24,468 nucleotides of DNA. It comes from Dimargaris cristalligena. Its lineage: Eukaryota > Kickxellomycota > Dimargaritomycetes > Dimargaritales > Dimargaritaceae. Of this stretch, positions 1 to 9,657 are shown piece by piece (position 1 is the stretch's first letter; the number at the start of each line of letters is the position of its first letter). The DNA is taken from positions 1 to 24,468 of the forward strand of contig JANBQC010000432.1 in NCBI GenBank assembly GCA_027576995.1. Direction: 5' to 3'. A program made the position numbers and the translations under genes. The notes under the pieces are model-generated. The model made no database searches and was not told where the DNA came from. It saw only the letters and a program-made list of their open reading frames with translations.

Positions 1-527
1 TCACCCAAATTACCCTATCCCACCTCGGACTCGAACCCTACTGGTAAAATCCCTCGGTCCACCTCGACCCCATTACACTACGACCTACCAATAATACCTT
101 TGTGGCTCAGGAACTTGGCTGGAGTAATCAGATGGGTGTGGTAAAAACGTTGGGGCGAACTAGAGAAGCGCAGGGGAGTAATTATCGTCCGGACTTAATT
201 CCATGTCGCACAGCTGGTGACTAATTTCTGGGGGCCGCGCGTATAACCCATCCTAATAATACACACTAGCCTCTAGGTACATTGACGTGTATACCAGGCC
301 CATTTTTTTGTTTGAGGAGGTAGTCCGCTGCGCTGATCCAGTAGGGGAGGAGCCATATGGGGTTTAGGAGAGTTGCTGCCGCTTGACTCGATTCCCTCCT
401 TCTCTTCTTTCTTCCTATATCTTGCTTTTGTACCATTACCTCAGTTTGGGTTAGCCCCCCGCGACCTATTTTTTTTTTAAAAAATCCTCCTCCTCCTCCG
501 CCTCCCCCCATTCCCTTCCCTGCCGCC
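1..527. other. Upstream region of the mitoferrin gene, no gene seen
   Basis: No convincing coding frame on either strand. The last 60 bases before the start codon hold a T-run, an A-run and a CT-rich CCTCCTCCTCC-type tract (about 469-520), which looks like promoter-proximal or 5' leader sequence. A Pol III box-B-like string on the minus strand (29-39) was tested as a tRNA and rejected. Confidence 0.6.
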
Positions 528-1658
528 ATGTGCGACCATGTCCACGACCATGACTACGAGACCCTCCCCGAAAACTCGCCTCTGGTCATCCACCTAGTGG
601 CCGGGGCCATGGCCGGGATCGTCGAGCATTCGGTCATGTACCCGTTCGATAGTATCAAGGTGAGTTGCCTATTAAATAAAGCGCCGTTCATGTATGGGTG
701 AGATTCCCCAGGCCCCTCCAATCCTATAGTCCCTCCTTCTTTACCGCACCAATGTCTCTCCGCCCACACGGGTCATACTAACCAGCGCATATATAAACCA
801 CCCCATGGTCTGTTTGGGGGCCGATTCCGGTCTGGCCGTCCAATTGCGCCCCTTCCCCACCCCTAGACTCGCATGCAAGTGATCCAACCCAGTCCGCAGG
901 CCGTTTACTCGGGGGTAGTTCAGGCCGTGTCCCACATTGGCCATACCGAAGGACTGAAGACCCTCTGGCGTGGGGTCAATTCAGTCATCCTAGGCGCCGG
1001 TCCCTCGCATGCCCTCTACTTTGCCACCTACGAGTATATCAAGGACTTGGTCGGTGGCAATTCCGACCAGGGTAGCCACCCGCTGGCCTCTGGGCTTGGA
1101 GGCGCCTGCGCGACCGTCGTGTCCGATGCCCTTATGAACCCCTTTGATGTGATTAAGCAGCGCATGCAGGTCCACGGCTCAACCCACCGTAACATCCTGG
1201 AATGTGCCCTCCAGGTATTTCGCCGCGAGGGCCTGGCCGCCTTTTATGTATCCTATCCCACCACCCTGGCCATGACCATCCCTTTTCAGTCTATTCAATT
1301 TGCCGCTTATGAATCGTGCCGCAAGTTTTTGAACCCCGACGGCCACTACGACCCCAAAACCCATATCATCGCCGGTGCCGCCGCGGGCGCCCTAGCCGCC
1401 GCCGCCACTACCCCCCTGGATGTGATGCGCACCCTTCTTCAGACCCGGGGACATGCTACCGACCCCCGGATAATCGGCGCCCGGGGTATCGGCGATGCCT
1501 TCCGCATCATTTACGAGCGGAAGGGCCTGGCCGGTTTCTGGAAGGGCATCCAACCCCGTATCATATCGCACGTGCCCTCCACGGCCCTCTCGTGGGTCAC
1601 TTACGAGTATTTCAAATGGGTCATTGGTAAAAACCGGTCGGATCCCCCGGCCAGTTAA
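528..1658 (+). CDS. MRS4: Mitoferrin-type mitochondrial iron carrier (SLC25 family, Mrs3/Mrs4-like)
   Basis: Spliced CDS, join(528..659, 867..1658), 307 residues. It probably carries ferrous iron across the inner mitochondrial membrane for heme and Fe-S cluster synthesis. All three SLC25 repeats carry the Px[DE]xx[KR] signature: PFDSIK (39-44), PFDVIK (136-141, preceded by Met-Asn) and PLDVMR (227-232). The N-terminal AGAMAGIVEHSVMYP stretch and GPSHALYFATYEY are typical of mitoferrins rather than of other carriers. Exon 1 ends in AAG before GTGAGT and the acceptor CCCTAG resumes in phase 0, so the joined protein reads SIK-TRMQ exactly across the first signature. A TACTAAC branch-like site lies at 776-782, far from the acceptor. 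The start ATG sits in GCCGCCATG, a good context. Oddity: the N-terminus MCDHVHDHDYE is rich in Cys and His. Length is normal for the family. Family assignment is strong; iron specificity is inferred from similarity. Confidence 0.93.
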
Positions 1659-1886
1659 CCCTGTATAAGCCCACCGCACCCCTCACATATTCGTCCATCC
1701 GGTCATATCGTAGCTAAGAGAGACATTGGTATAGGATCCCCCGCATTATTAGGTTGTGCGTGGGTTCATTGATTATCCCAAAATAATAAGTCAATTAAAA
1801 GTATGGAATGGAATGGAGTATAACCTAAACCTAGTGTCACTGGAGTATAAATGTATGTATGGCCGTCTCTGTTTCAGTACCAATAC

Positions 1887-1912
1887 CAGTATCAGTATCA
1901 GTATCAGTATCA
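1887..1912. repeat. Hexanucleotide microsatellite (AGTATC)n
   Basis: About four tandem copies of AGTATC, preceded by degenerate copies (AGTACC, AATACC). It lies in noncoding DNA between two genes and is probably a polymorphic simple repeat. Confidence 0.85.
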
Positions 1913-2272
1913 GGGGAGGGGTCTATCGCCCTAGCTGAACCTGCACGGGCGAGGCCTTAGCGCCATGGTTGGTTGGTAAATAGTGATTGGTGGTGGTGAG
2001 ACTAAACTAAGGCGGCCCAGCTATTGTGCAACCCGCTCTATCCAAGGTCAGAGGAACCCAAGATATAACTAACCTAAATGTGCCAAAATAATAATATCCG
2101 ACTGTCACCAACTAAACCTAAGCCTGTTGGTGGAAGGGGGCTCTCGGCCTCCCGAAGCTGCGGGCTGCTCCTTGGCGGAAAACGAGGCACTGGTATTGGC
2201 ATTTCCCCTAGCCCCCGATCCCGCCCACTCTCCGACCCATCTTTCCCCATTTGCCAAGTGATGTAGTAAATA

Positions 2273-2287
2273 AATATATATATAAAA
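2273..2287 (+). promoter_or_regulatory. TATA-like element upstream of CDC27
   Basis: An alternating AT run, AATATATATATAAAAAA, lies about 115 bases upstream of the CDC27 start codon, a reasonable place for a TATA box with a short 5' leader. AT runs also occur by chance, so this is tentative. Confidence 0.4.
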
Positions 2288-2399
2288 AATCGGTATTCAA
2301 CTCCGCATTCTTCCCCCCTATTGTTGTTGGTGGTTCCTGCTCCCCCACCCTTATTTCGTGCTTCTCCACCCGAATCATAGCCCTCCCGCCCCAGGCGCC

Positions 2400-4826
2400 A
2401 TGGGTCCGACTCTACCGTCGCCGTCCACCACTGCCCATATACCCTTGCCAGTCCCCTCCTGCCCCGCCACCCAGGCCGCCATTTACAAACAGCTGGAGGC
2501 CTGTGTCCGGTCTTCCTGGGACTACCATCTGTCTAGCAATGCCTTTTTCTACGCCGAGCAATGGTTCGCTCTCCACAACACGTGTCCCCGGGCCCTTGGT
2601 TCCTTAGCCCTCTGCTACCATCGCCAACACCAGTTCCAAGCCTGTTTTACCCTCCTCTCTACCCACAGCTCCCTATTCGCGGCCGCACCGGCCCAACCGG
2701 AGTCCCACGACGACCGCCTTGCCTGCGTCTATCTACTGGCCCGAACCTGCATCGAGCTGCAGCGTTGGCCGGATGCCGAGGTTCACCTGGAACGGCTATT
2801 GAAGGAGGCCGACCCCGATAGCCATCCCGCTCGGCCTACGCTATTGACCGCCCCCGAGGGTCCACTGACCTACCCGGGTCGGGCTGTTGTGCACTACCAA
2901 CTGGGCCAGGTCTACCTCCAAACGGGTCGGCCGGAGTTAGCCCAACAGTCATTTCGCCAGTGTCTGGCCGCCGACCCCTACTGCTGGTGCGCTTGGCAGG
3001 ATTTGAGTCGGCTCACCTATACCCTGGTCCCGGATCCCTTCTTTCAGCCCTCCGCCACGCTCCCGGATTTGCCCGCTCGCTTCACCTCGGAGGCCACCCA
3101 GACCGACCCGGCCCCGGCCATACCGTTGTCGCGACCCCCGCGGCTTAAATCGGCCGCGAAACAGCCCGCGATGCCCCAGGCCTCCCGCCCGACGGCAGAC
3201 GGTCCGCTGCCCCTGATCCGCAAAATCCCCCGGCGGTCCCCCGGTAGTGAACGGCGCCGATCTCCCGGCTGGCGCTTGGGTAGTCGACTGCCCACTAAAG
3301 CCACAAATGCCCCGGGGCGGGGCCCGCTTTCCTTACTGCCGCGGGGACTCAAAGGCGCGAGTGCTTTGCCCACCCGCTCGGAGACCAAGCCCTCCCCTGG
3401 GCTACTGGCGAAACGGGGCACTGCGGGCCCCCGGCGACCGGGCCCGACGGGCGGGGCTGATCCGGTATCGCGGATACGCCCGGTTCGTACCGCGAATCCC
3501 ACCGTTCGCGGCCTGGATAAGAAACGCACCCGCTCTACGGGACAACTCCCCGAGTCCCCTTCGGCTACGGAGCCGGGCCACCCCCTAATATCCGAGAGTC
3601 AGGAAACCGAACCCCCGTCGATGGACTCTCCACCCCCCTCCCCCCCTGCGCCGAGTCCCGATAAGAAATCCCGCCTGGTGTCCCCGGAACCCGGTCCGCC
3701 AGCTCACGTGGGGGCGGATCGGTTCGTGTGCGCTCTGCTGCTCGGGTTCGCCCGTGCTTACCAGGCCGCCGCCCATAATCGATGCCGCCCGGCGGTGGAT
3801 CACTTCGAAAGGCTACCGCCTACTATTCGGGCCAGTGCCCGGGTCATGACCCAGCTGGGGCGCCTCTATTTTGAATTGGGGGACTATCCCCGGGCCGAGT
3901 CCCACTTCAACTGGGCCTGGGAACACCAACCTTACCGAGTAGAGGGCTTGGAGGCCTACTCCACGTTGCTTTGGCACACCCGGCAACTGACCGCCTTGAG
4001 TCACTTGGCCCACACTCTGGCGGCGCTGCACCGCCGGACGCCCGAGGCCTGGTGTGCGGTCGGGAATTGCTTCAGCCTGCAGGGTCAGCACGCGGCGGCC
4101 CTCGGCTGCTTTGAGCGAGCCAGTCAGCTGGACTCCCAGTTCGTTTACGCCTATACCCTCGCCGGCCATGAGCACATTGCGTACCAGCAAGACTGGACCC
4201 AGGCCCAGCAGTGCTTTAGAACGGCTCTCCGTTTAGACCCCCGGCATTATAACGCCTGGTACGGACTGGGGCTGACCTTCCACCAGTGCGACCAAGAGGA
4301 CCTGGCCGCGTTTCACTTTACCCGGGCCCTGGAACTCTACCCGCACAACCCCACTCTCCACTGTGCCCTGGGCATGGTCCGGGAAAAGCAACAGGACCAT
4401 ACGGCGGCTCTGGCCCACTATGAGCGAGCCATTGAGGCCGCGGCCACCCACGGTGCCGGCGCAGGCCCGGACACCTCCCTGCCCTCCCACTACCACCCGC
4501 AGGCGGGCTTCGCCCGGTTTAAACGGGCGTCTTTGCTGGTCCAGGCCGAGCGGTACCACGAGGCTCTGGCCGACTTGGCCCTGCTGAAGGCGGCGGTGCC
4601 CCACGAGGCCAATATCTACTTCCTGGCCGCCCAGATTCACCAGCACCTGAATCAGGCGGATCAGGCCGTCCTGTGCTATGGCTGGGCCCTGGATTTAGAC
4701 CCCCAGTCCGCCCCGCTTATTACCGAGGCCATGGAAAAGTTGGACGTTGACCTTCGGACCACCATGCTCTCATCCCGGCCCTCCACCCCCGAGCCCAACG
4801 GACTGTCAGCGGAACCTTTCTTTTAA
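2400..4826 (+). CDS. CDC27: Anaphase-promoting complex subunit 3 (CDC27/APC3), TPR protein
   Basis: Single-exon CDS of 808 residues. CDC27 is a scaffold TPR subunit of the APC/C ubiquitin ligase, binds the IR tails of the coactivators CDC20/CDH1, and helps drive mitotic exit. Three parts are visible. An N-terminal TPR block (about 25-230) includes SSNAFFYAEQWFAL and VHYQLGQVYLQTGRPELA. A disordered Pro/Ser/Arg-rich loop spans about 235-430. C-terminal TPRs (about 440-790) contain the family-specific strings YRVEGLEAYSTLLWH, PEAWCAVGNCFSLQ and DPRHYNAWYGLG. The ATG in GCGCCATGG is the first in-frame ATG; only a GTG-initiated extension lies upstream. The loop has several Ser-Pro sites and one full CDK consensus, S419-P-D-K, matching the known control of APC3 by loop phosphorylation; use of these sites is inferred. 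No intron is needed anywhere, unlike most neighbours. Confidence 0.94.
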   Translation: MGPTLPSPSTTAHIPLPVPSCPATQAAIYKQLEACVRSSWDYHLSSNAFFYAEQWFALHNTCPRALGSLALCYHRQHQFQACFTLLSTHSSLFAAAPAQPESHDDRLACVYLLARTCIELQRWPDAEVHLERLLKEADPDSHPARPTLLTAPEGPLTYPGRAVVHYQLGQVYLQTGRPELAQQSFRQCLAADPYCWCAWQDLSRLTYTLVPDPFFQPSATLPDLPARFTSEATQTDPAPAIPLSRPPRLKSAAKQPAMPQASRPTADGPLPLIRKIPRRSPGSERRRSPGWRLGSRLPTKATNAPGRGPLSLLPRGLKGASALPTRSETKPSPGLLAKRGTAGPRRPGPTGGADPVSRIRPVRTANPTVRGLDKKRTRSTGQLPESPSATEPGHPLISESQETEPPSMDSPPPSPPAPSPDKKSRLVSPEPGPPAHVGADRFVCALLLGFARAYQAAAHNRCRPAVDHFERLPPTIRASARVMTQLGRLYFELGDYPRAESHFNWAWEHQPYRVEGLEAYSTLLWHTRQLTALSHLAHTLAALHRRTPEAWCAVGNCFSLQGQHAAALGCFERASQLDSQFVYAYTLAGHEHIAYQQDWTQAQQCFRTALRLDPRHYNAWYGLGLTFHQCDQEDLAAFHFTRALELYPHNPTLHCALGMVREKQQDHTAALAHYERAIEAAATHGAGAGPDTSLPSHYHPQAGFARFKRASLLVQAERYHEALADLALLKAAVPHEANIYFLAAQIHQHLNQADQAVLCYGWALDLDPQSAPLITEAMEKLDVDLRTTMLSSRPSTPEPNGLSAEPFF

Positions 4827-6173
4827 ACTAGGCGTGGCCATAGTGGGGTTAGTGGGTGGGGGTATTTGCCCGTCGCTAAAATTGGGTGGTTGGGCTTAAG
4901 CCTGCACCGCAGGCAGTTACTAAAAGGGGGATGGAAGCCCTTGGTAGTACGGTCGTGTATGGTCTAAAGCTATTCGGTAAATCTACTGTAATTTGCTCGT
5001 TTAGGGCTGAGTTTTTGAGCTGGCCGAGTGAGGGAGTTTTCCGGAATATTACAATAATCCTCTGTGAAGGACGACTCGCCATACACACGACCCAGCCAGC
5101 GTTCAGCTAGGCCCATTGGCCAGAAGTTCATTCTGGCAGTCATAAATACCATTATCAGTTTGGATCTTTAGAGTCGCATTCTACACAGGCCTTTTTGCTG
5201 AATATTATGAAAGGGCGATTCTTCTGGCTCCACTAATCCTGAATGCTATGTAAATATCTACCCAAGTCAAAAGACATCTGGCCCCAAGCCACCGATTAAG
5301 ATCCGGGGGATGTGCTAGGGTTGGTTTTTTGACGACAATCCTCCTCGGCTTAACCCGGTTTGGTCATGGTGAGATTATAGTGTTTTGACCCCGCGCCCAG
5401 TGGGGGCAGATTTTGGGTGCAGACGGTCTGGCAGCACCCTTGAGAGAGTCCGGGTCGGCCGACCCGCTTGAGACCTGCCGCCGACTAATGTCCGATGCTT
5501 CTTATAAACCCCAAGTCTTGACTAAGCAATTTCTTACACTAATGGTTGAGGGAGGGAGGGGTTGTTCCTATAATTTCCATCCGCCGGGCAAACTATAATC
5601 CCCCACTAGCCCTGCCCATCATAGGTCAGGTGACCAATCTCTGCCTAAATCATGGCAGACCAATCCAAAAAAAAAAAGTGCAAAAAAACCCCCCGGGTGG
5701 GCAAAGAAATGTAGTTTGGGTGCCCACAGAAGACTGTCGCATGGGGCCTAACCCCGCTGGGAATGCCTCCCTTCCCTCACCCCTACTGACCCCCTCAGCA
5801 AAGGCCATTCTGCTCTCTCCTCCGTATAGCCGCATTATTGGCTCTCGATTTTCGCATTCAACGACCCTTCGTCTCGGTAGTTCTTACGGGATTCCTTGGA
5901 GCACCCCCGCACTGTGACTCATTTCAGTCCCCTTCCCTCAGTAATAATACCCACGATCGGATAGTCCATTGAGCTCTACTCGACGTAAGTCAACTTCGTC
6001 AAACTATGTTTTACCTGGTCTTACCATGCTGGTTTAGGCCAGTTACGGCTTTACGCCCCGGACGAGCTCTTTTCACCAGCTGGTAGCTAATGTGCAAGCT
6101 GCTCTCCCTGTATTTTTTAATGGTTCCCCATGCCCCTCTCCCGACTCTAGCGTCCCCATATACATTCCAAACC
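4827..6173. other. 1.35-kb intergenic region between CDC27 and NOG2
   Basis: No recognisable protein or RNA gene on either strand. Short open frames exist but have mixed codon use, mostly lack an ATG, and resemble no known family. Notable structure: a small GCCTGC-ACC-GCAGGC inverted repeat near 4901-4915, a perfect 16-bp palindrome at 5451-5466, and A-runs near 5669-5688. The last 100 bases are the presumed NOG2 promoter and leader. Confidence 0.55.
5451..5466. repeat. Perfect 16-bp GC-rich palindrome
   Basis: CGGGTCGGCCGACCCG equals its own reverse complement. It lies in the CDC27-NOG2 intergenic region, flanked by near-copies of CTTGAGA on both sides. It could be a dimeric transcription-factor site; no function can be assigned from sequence alone. 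Confidence 0.8.
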
Positions 6174-8809
6174 ATGGGTCAATATAAGCGTGAAGCCAAT
6201 CGTCACAAGCGTGACGGGGGGTTCGAAGGAATTGGTAACCTGCGTCTCAAGGGTGAGAATTTCTACCATGACAACGCCAAGGTGCGTATGCGCAAGATGC
6301 TTACCGGCGGCCGGGCCACCCGCGATCGGACCGGTAAGATCATCAAGGCGGCGGTGTATCAAAGCACCGATGCCCCCGTCGGCCGCGTCGAGCCCAACCG
6401 CAAATGGTTCGGTAACACCCGGGTTATTGCCCAGGAGGCGCTGGAGACCTTCCGGGAGGAGATGTCCACCAAGGTCAATGACCCCTACCAGGTGTTGTTG
6501 CGCCAGAGCAAACTGCCCCTGAGCCTACTGACCGAGTCTAGCAAGGTACGCCCCCTTTCATTGATACTGAACCTAAATTGGCATTTCCCGCTCCTTTAGT
6601 AAATTCATCCCGACCCTGACCTAACCACTCTGCTTTAATACCCATCGGTTTCTGAATCCACGCTAGATTCCGGCGGTTAACATGCTCGAGACCGAGTCCT
6701 TTTCCCATACCTTCGGGTCCAAGGCCCAGCGCAAGAAGCCCAAGCTTACTCAGTCGTCCTTGGAGGAAATGGCCTCTAATGTCGAGGACGTTCAGGAGAA
6801 CTACCTGCCCACCAAAGACGGCCAGCTGGTTGCCAACCAGATTACTGATTACGTTGACGAGGCCCGCGATTGGGTATTCAACGCTGGTCAATCGAAGCGT
6901 ATTTGGAACGAATTATACAAGGTTAGTATCACTGTCCGGGAGAGAGAGAGAGAGAGTTGTTAGAATACACGGGTGCATTACCGTCTATATTATTAGTGAT
7001 ATTTATATCCATCTCTCTAACTAACGCCTGGAGTTCGATTATGCCATATTGGCCTTTAGGTGATTGATTCGTCGGACGTTGTTATCCACGTTCTCGACGC
7101 CCGCGATCCGAACGGTACCCGGTGTAAGAGTGTCGAACAGTATCTGAAAAAAGAAGCGAAACACAAGCACCTGGTTTTCCTGCTAAACAAAGTAGACTTG
7201 GTCCCCACCTGGGTAACGGTAAGTAGTAACCTTGATTAGCGTTTGATTCCACCCCACCCCACTGTCTAGCCTCTCGGCACCCGCAAAGATGGATTTCTGG
7301 CACTATCGACTAACTCACTGCCTCCCCTTAACTCCATTCCTGCCTAACACTTTTCCACCCACCAGGCCCGCTGGGTAAAAAAACTATCCAAGGAATACCC
7401 CACCCTCGCGTTCCATGCCAGTATTAACAATTCGTTCGGCAAAGGCTCCCTGATCCAGCTCCTCCGGCAGTTTTCCAAGCTGCACTCCGACAAGAAGCAG
7501 ATTAGCGTCGGGTTTATTGGGTACCCGAACACTGGTAAGAGCTCCATCATCAATACTATCAAGAACAAGAAAGTGTGCAACGTGGCCCCTATTCCAGGTG
7601 AAACTAAGGTAGGTTATACCCCACTCATGCTCACGCGGAAGGCAACCTGAATGCTCGCAACCTCTCCCTTGCTATTTTTTTGTGGCCCCATGTTCAATTC
7701 ACCCGGGGGCATAACTAACGCACTACTCGTAATATCCAACTTTGGCGATGGGCTGATCCGTCTCGTTGTATTTCTGATAGGTCTGGCAATACATTACCCT
7801 AATGCGCCGCATTTATTTGATCGATTGCCCTGGAGTGGTCCATCCGTCGTCGGAGGACTCCGATGCCGATATCGTACTGAAGGGAGTGGTGCGGGTGGAA
7901 AATGTCAAGATGCCCGAACAATACATTCCCGACCTGCTCGCCCGAGTTCGGCCGGAATACCTTAGCAAGACCTATAACGTCGAACGGTGGAGCGACCACG
8001 AGGAGTTCCTCAGTCTCATTGCCCAGCAGTCCGGTAAGCTCCTCAAGGGGGGCGAGGCCGATTTGCCTACGGTGGCTAAGATGGTGCTGAACGACTGGCT
8101 CCGTGGTAAGATTCCCTACTTTGTGCCCCCGCCCGATTCGGAGAGCTTCATGGAAAAGCAAGCCGAATTAGAGACCCGCGCAATCGAGGCGGAGACGGAG
8201 GCTGAGGCGGCGACCAATGGCGAACCCACCAAACGCCGTAAGCGCGCGGAGATTGGGGTTGAACAACAGTTCTCTAAGATTCTGGTACTGACCGAGTTTC
8301 TGCCGGTCGATCTTCACGACGCCGAGGCCGAGGAGGAGGAAAAGAAGAATGCTAAGGAACAGGCGAATTCCACGACTGATATTGACCTGTCCAAGGACAC
8401 CCTGTTTGAGGAGGCTGAGGCCGATTCAGCGGCTGCCGAGCCGGACTGGGACGAGATGTTCCAGAGTGTGGTGGCCGAGGACAAGGCCACCATTGAAAAG
8501 CCTACTCCAGCGGCCACCCGCGGTGGGAAGGTGCGCTCTAAACGGGATATCCCTAGCGACGACGACCAGGATATCGAGGAAGAGCAGCAGGAGGAGGTAG
8601 GGGCGGAGGGTGACGACGACGACGACGACACCGACTCTCGGCGCAAGTCCAAGAAGAGCGAGCGTGTGACCACGAACAAACGCAAGGTCGGTGTTCACTA
8701 CTACGAATCAGCCAATGTCAAGAACCGCAACCGCAACAAAAAGCGGCCCGTGGATCCCTCCCGCAAGGCCAAAGAACTCGCCACCACCCGGCGGTCCCGG
8801 ACGCACTAA
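6174..8809 (+). CDS. NOG2: Nucleolar GTP-binding protein 2 (NOG2/GNL2), 60S assembly GTPase
   Basis: Five exons, join(6174..6545, 6667..6921, 7060..7218, 7366..7608, 7781..8809), 685 residues, all junctions phase 0. NOG2 binds pre-60S particles in the nucleolus and nucleus and acts as a checkpoint before export. It is a circularly permuted GTPase, and the order is visible: G4 NKVD (252-255), then G1 GYPNTGKS (314-321), then G3 DCPG (358-361). The NGP1NT region at the N-terminus ([40 protein letters not shown]) and [10 protein letters not shown] are close to yeast Nog2. The tail (about 460-685) is acidic, then Lys/Arg-rich, as expected for a nucleolar protein. The ATG in ACCATGG matches the family start; an in-frame ATG at 6090 would add 28 hydrophobic residues unlike the family. 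Introns of 121-172 nt use GTACGC, GTTAGT, GTAAGT and GTAGGT donors; intron 2 contains a (GA)n tract. Confidence 0.96.
6941..6955. repeat. (GA)n microsatellite inside NOG2 intron 2
   Basis: A short run of GA repeats lies 20 bases after the intron 2 donor. It is probably neutral simple sequence. Confidence 0.8.
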
Positions 8810-9657
8810 ATAGTAGAGACTGCTCCCCGGCCTAAGTGTGCGGCCCGTTTTCATTATAATTATCCTGCCAGGGTAGTAAGCGCTGACCTTGGTCCACCGA
8901 CTCTTTTCTACTACTGTTGTCGTTGTTGCTGTTTTTTCTTTGACCAGCAAAAGGGGCTGCTTCGTCCCGTATTTCTTATATAGTAAACCCATCCGTTATA
9001 GTTCCCGCCCCTTTCTATATCCTTCGAGGCCCGTTGGAGGCTGATTTTGGTGGCCACTCGATTGATGCGATAGACGCCGGCTGCCTGGAATTTTAAGCAA
9101 TGTAGAGTAAACCATTTTGACCCAGTCGTGCAATATTTGGTAAAATGGTTAAGATTAAGTTATCTATGAAGGGTACGCTTAGGCGTTCATGGGTATAAGT
9201 CTGGAAGCGAAGGACCCGAGATTGAATTTATTCGGTTATGAATATAACAAATCACAATATCCTTCCATAGTATTTACCCCCGAAGCGTTCTCCGCCTGCC
9301 TCCTTTCCCTCCCTGAGTGAATAGTTGACCACTTTGTAAAAATCCATCCCCTATACCCGTCAGCAAGTTCCTTAAGATTTGATTATTCAGAGCACGAATA
9401 AGCCCCACACTGCGTTTACCTTTCCGTTAGCCGGCGTCCCTGGTAGCCCCGAAGAGGACCAACCCCAGGTAGGGTGTGACTTCCCCGTCATCTACGTCTG
9501 CCTTCTTTATTGCATTTGCCTCCTCATTGCCCGTTGCTTCTCCCTTGCCCATCCTTCCCTGGCGCTGATTCGCACGCCCCGACCCCATTCCCTCTACCTT
9601 AGCCAAAGAGGCCCATTATACCCAGGTGTGCGACGGTCGCGCGCCCTTGACCTATTT
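8810..9657. other. Intergenic region between NOG2 and VPS36
   Basis: Holds the NOG2 3' end and the VPS36 promoter. No other gene is recognised. An imperfect inverted repeat lies at 9110-9150. The frame leading into VPS36 stays open upstream from about 9379 but has no ATG before 9658, so it is read as leader. Confidence 0.6.
9110..9150. repeat. Short inverted repeat, 9-bp arms
   Basis: AACCATTTT at 9110-9118 pairs perfectly with AAAATGGTT at 9142-9150 across a 23-base loop. It lies in noncoding DNA and could be chance or the remnant of a small element. Confidence 0.5.

Larger units (their letters stand above)
1659..2399. other. Intergenic region between mitoferrin and CDC27
   Basis: No gene recognised. 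It contains AT-rich strings with AATAA and ATTAAA (1781-1800) that may serve mitoferrin 3' end formation, a small hexanucleotide repeat (about 1887-1912), and a TATA-like run ahead of CDC27. Confidence 0.6.

Noticed and set aside
17..87. Possible tRNA gene on the minus strand: a box-A-like TAGTGTAATGG and box-B-like GGTTCGAGTCC with tRNA-like spacing
   Set aside because: The T-stem fails after two pairs and the predicted acceptor strands do not pair. Probably chance, at best a tRNA-like relic.
3044..3529. 161-residue minus-strand frame inside CDC27
   Set aside because: An antisense shadow of the GC-rich disordered loop, with no family resemblance.
5546..5917. 123-residue frame in the CDC27-NOG2 intergenic region
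   Set aside because: It crosses poly-A and poly-C runs, has no domain, and its codon use is unlike the real genes.
7609..7780. Search for intronic snoRNAs in the NOG2 and RPS28 introns
   Set aside because: No paired C (RTGATGA) and D (CTGA) boxes with terminal stems, and no convincing H/ACA hairpins, were seen by eye.
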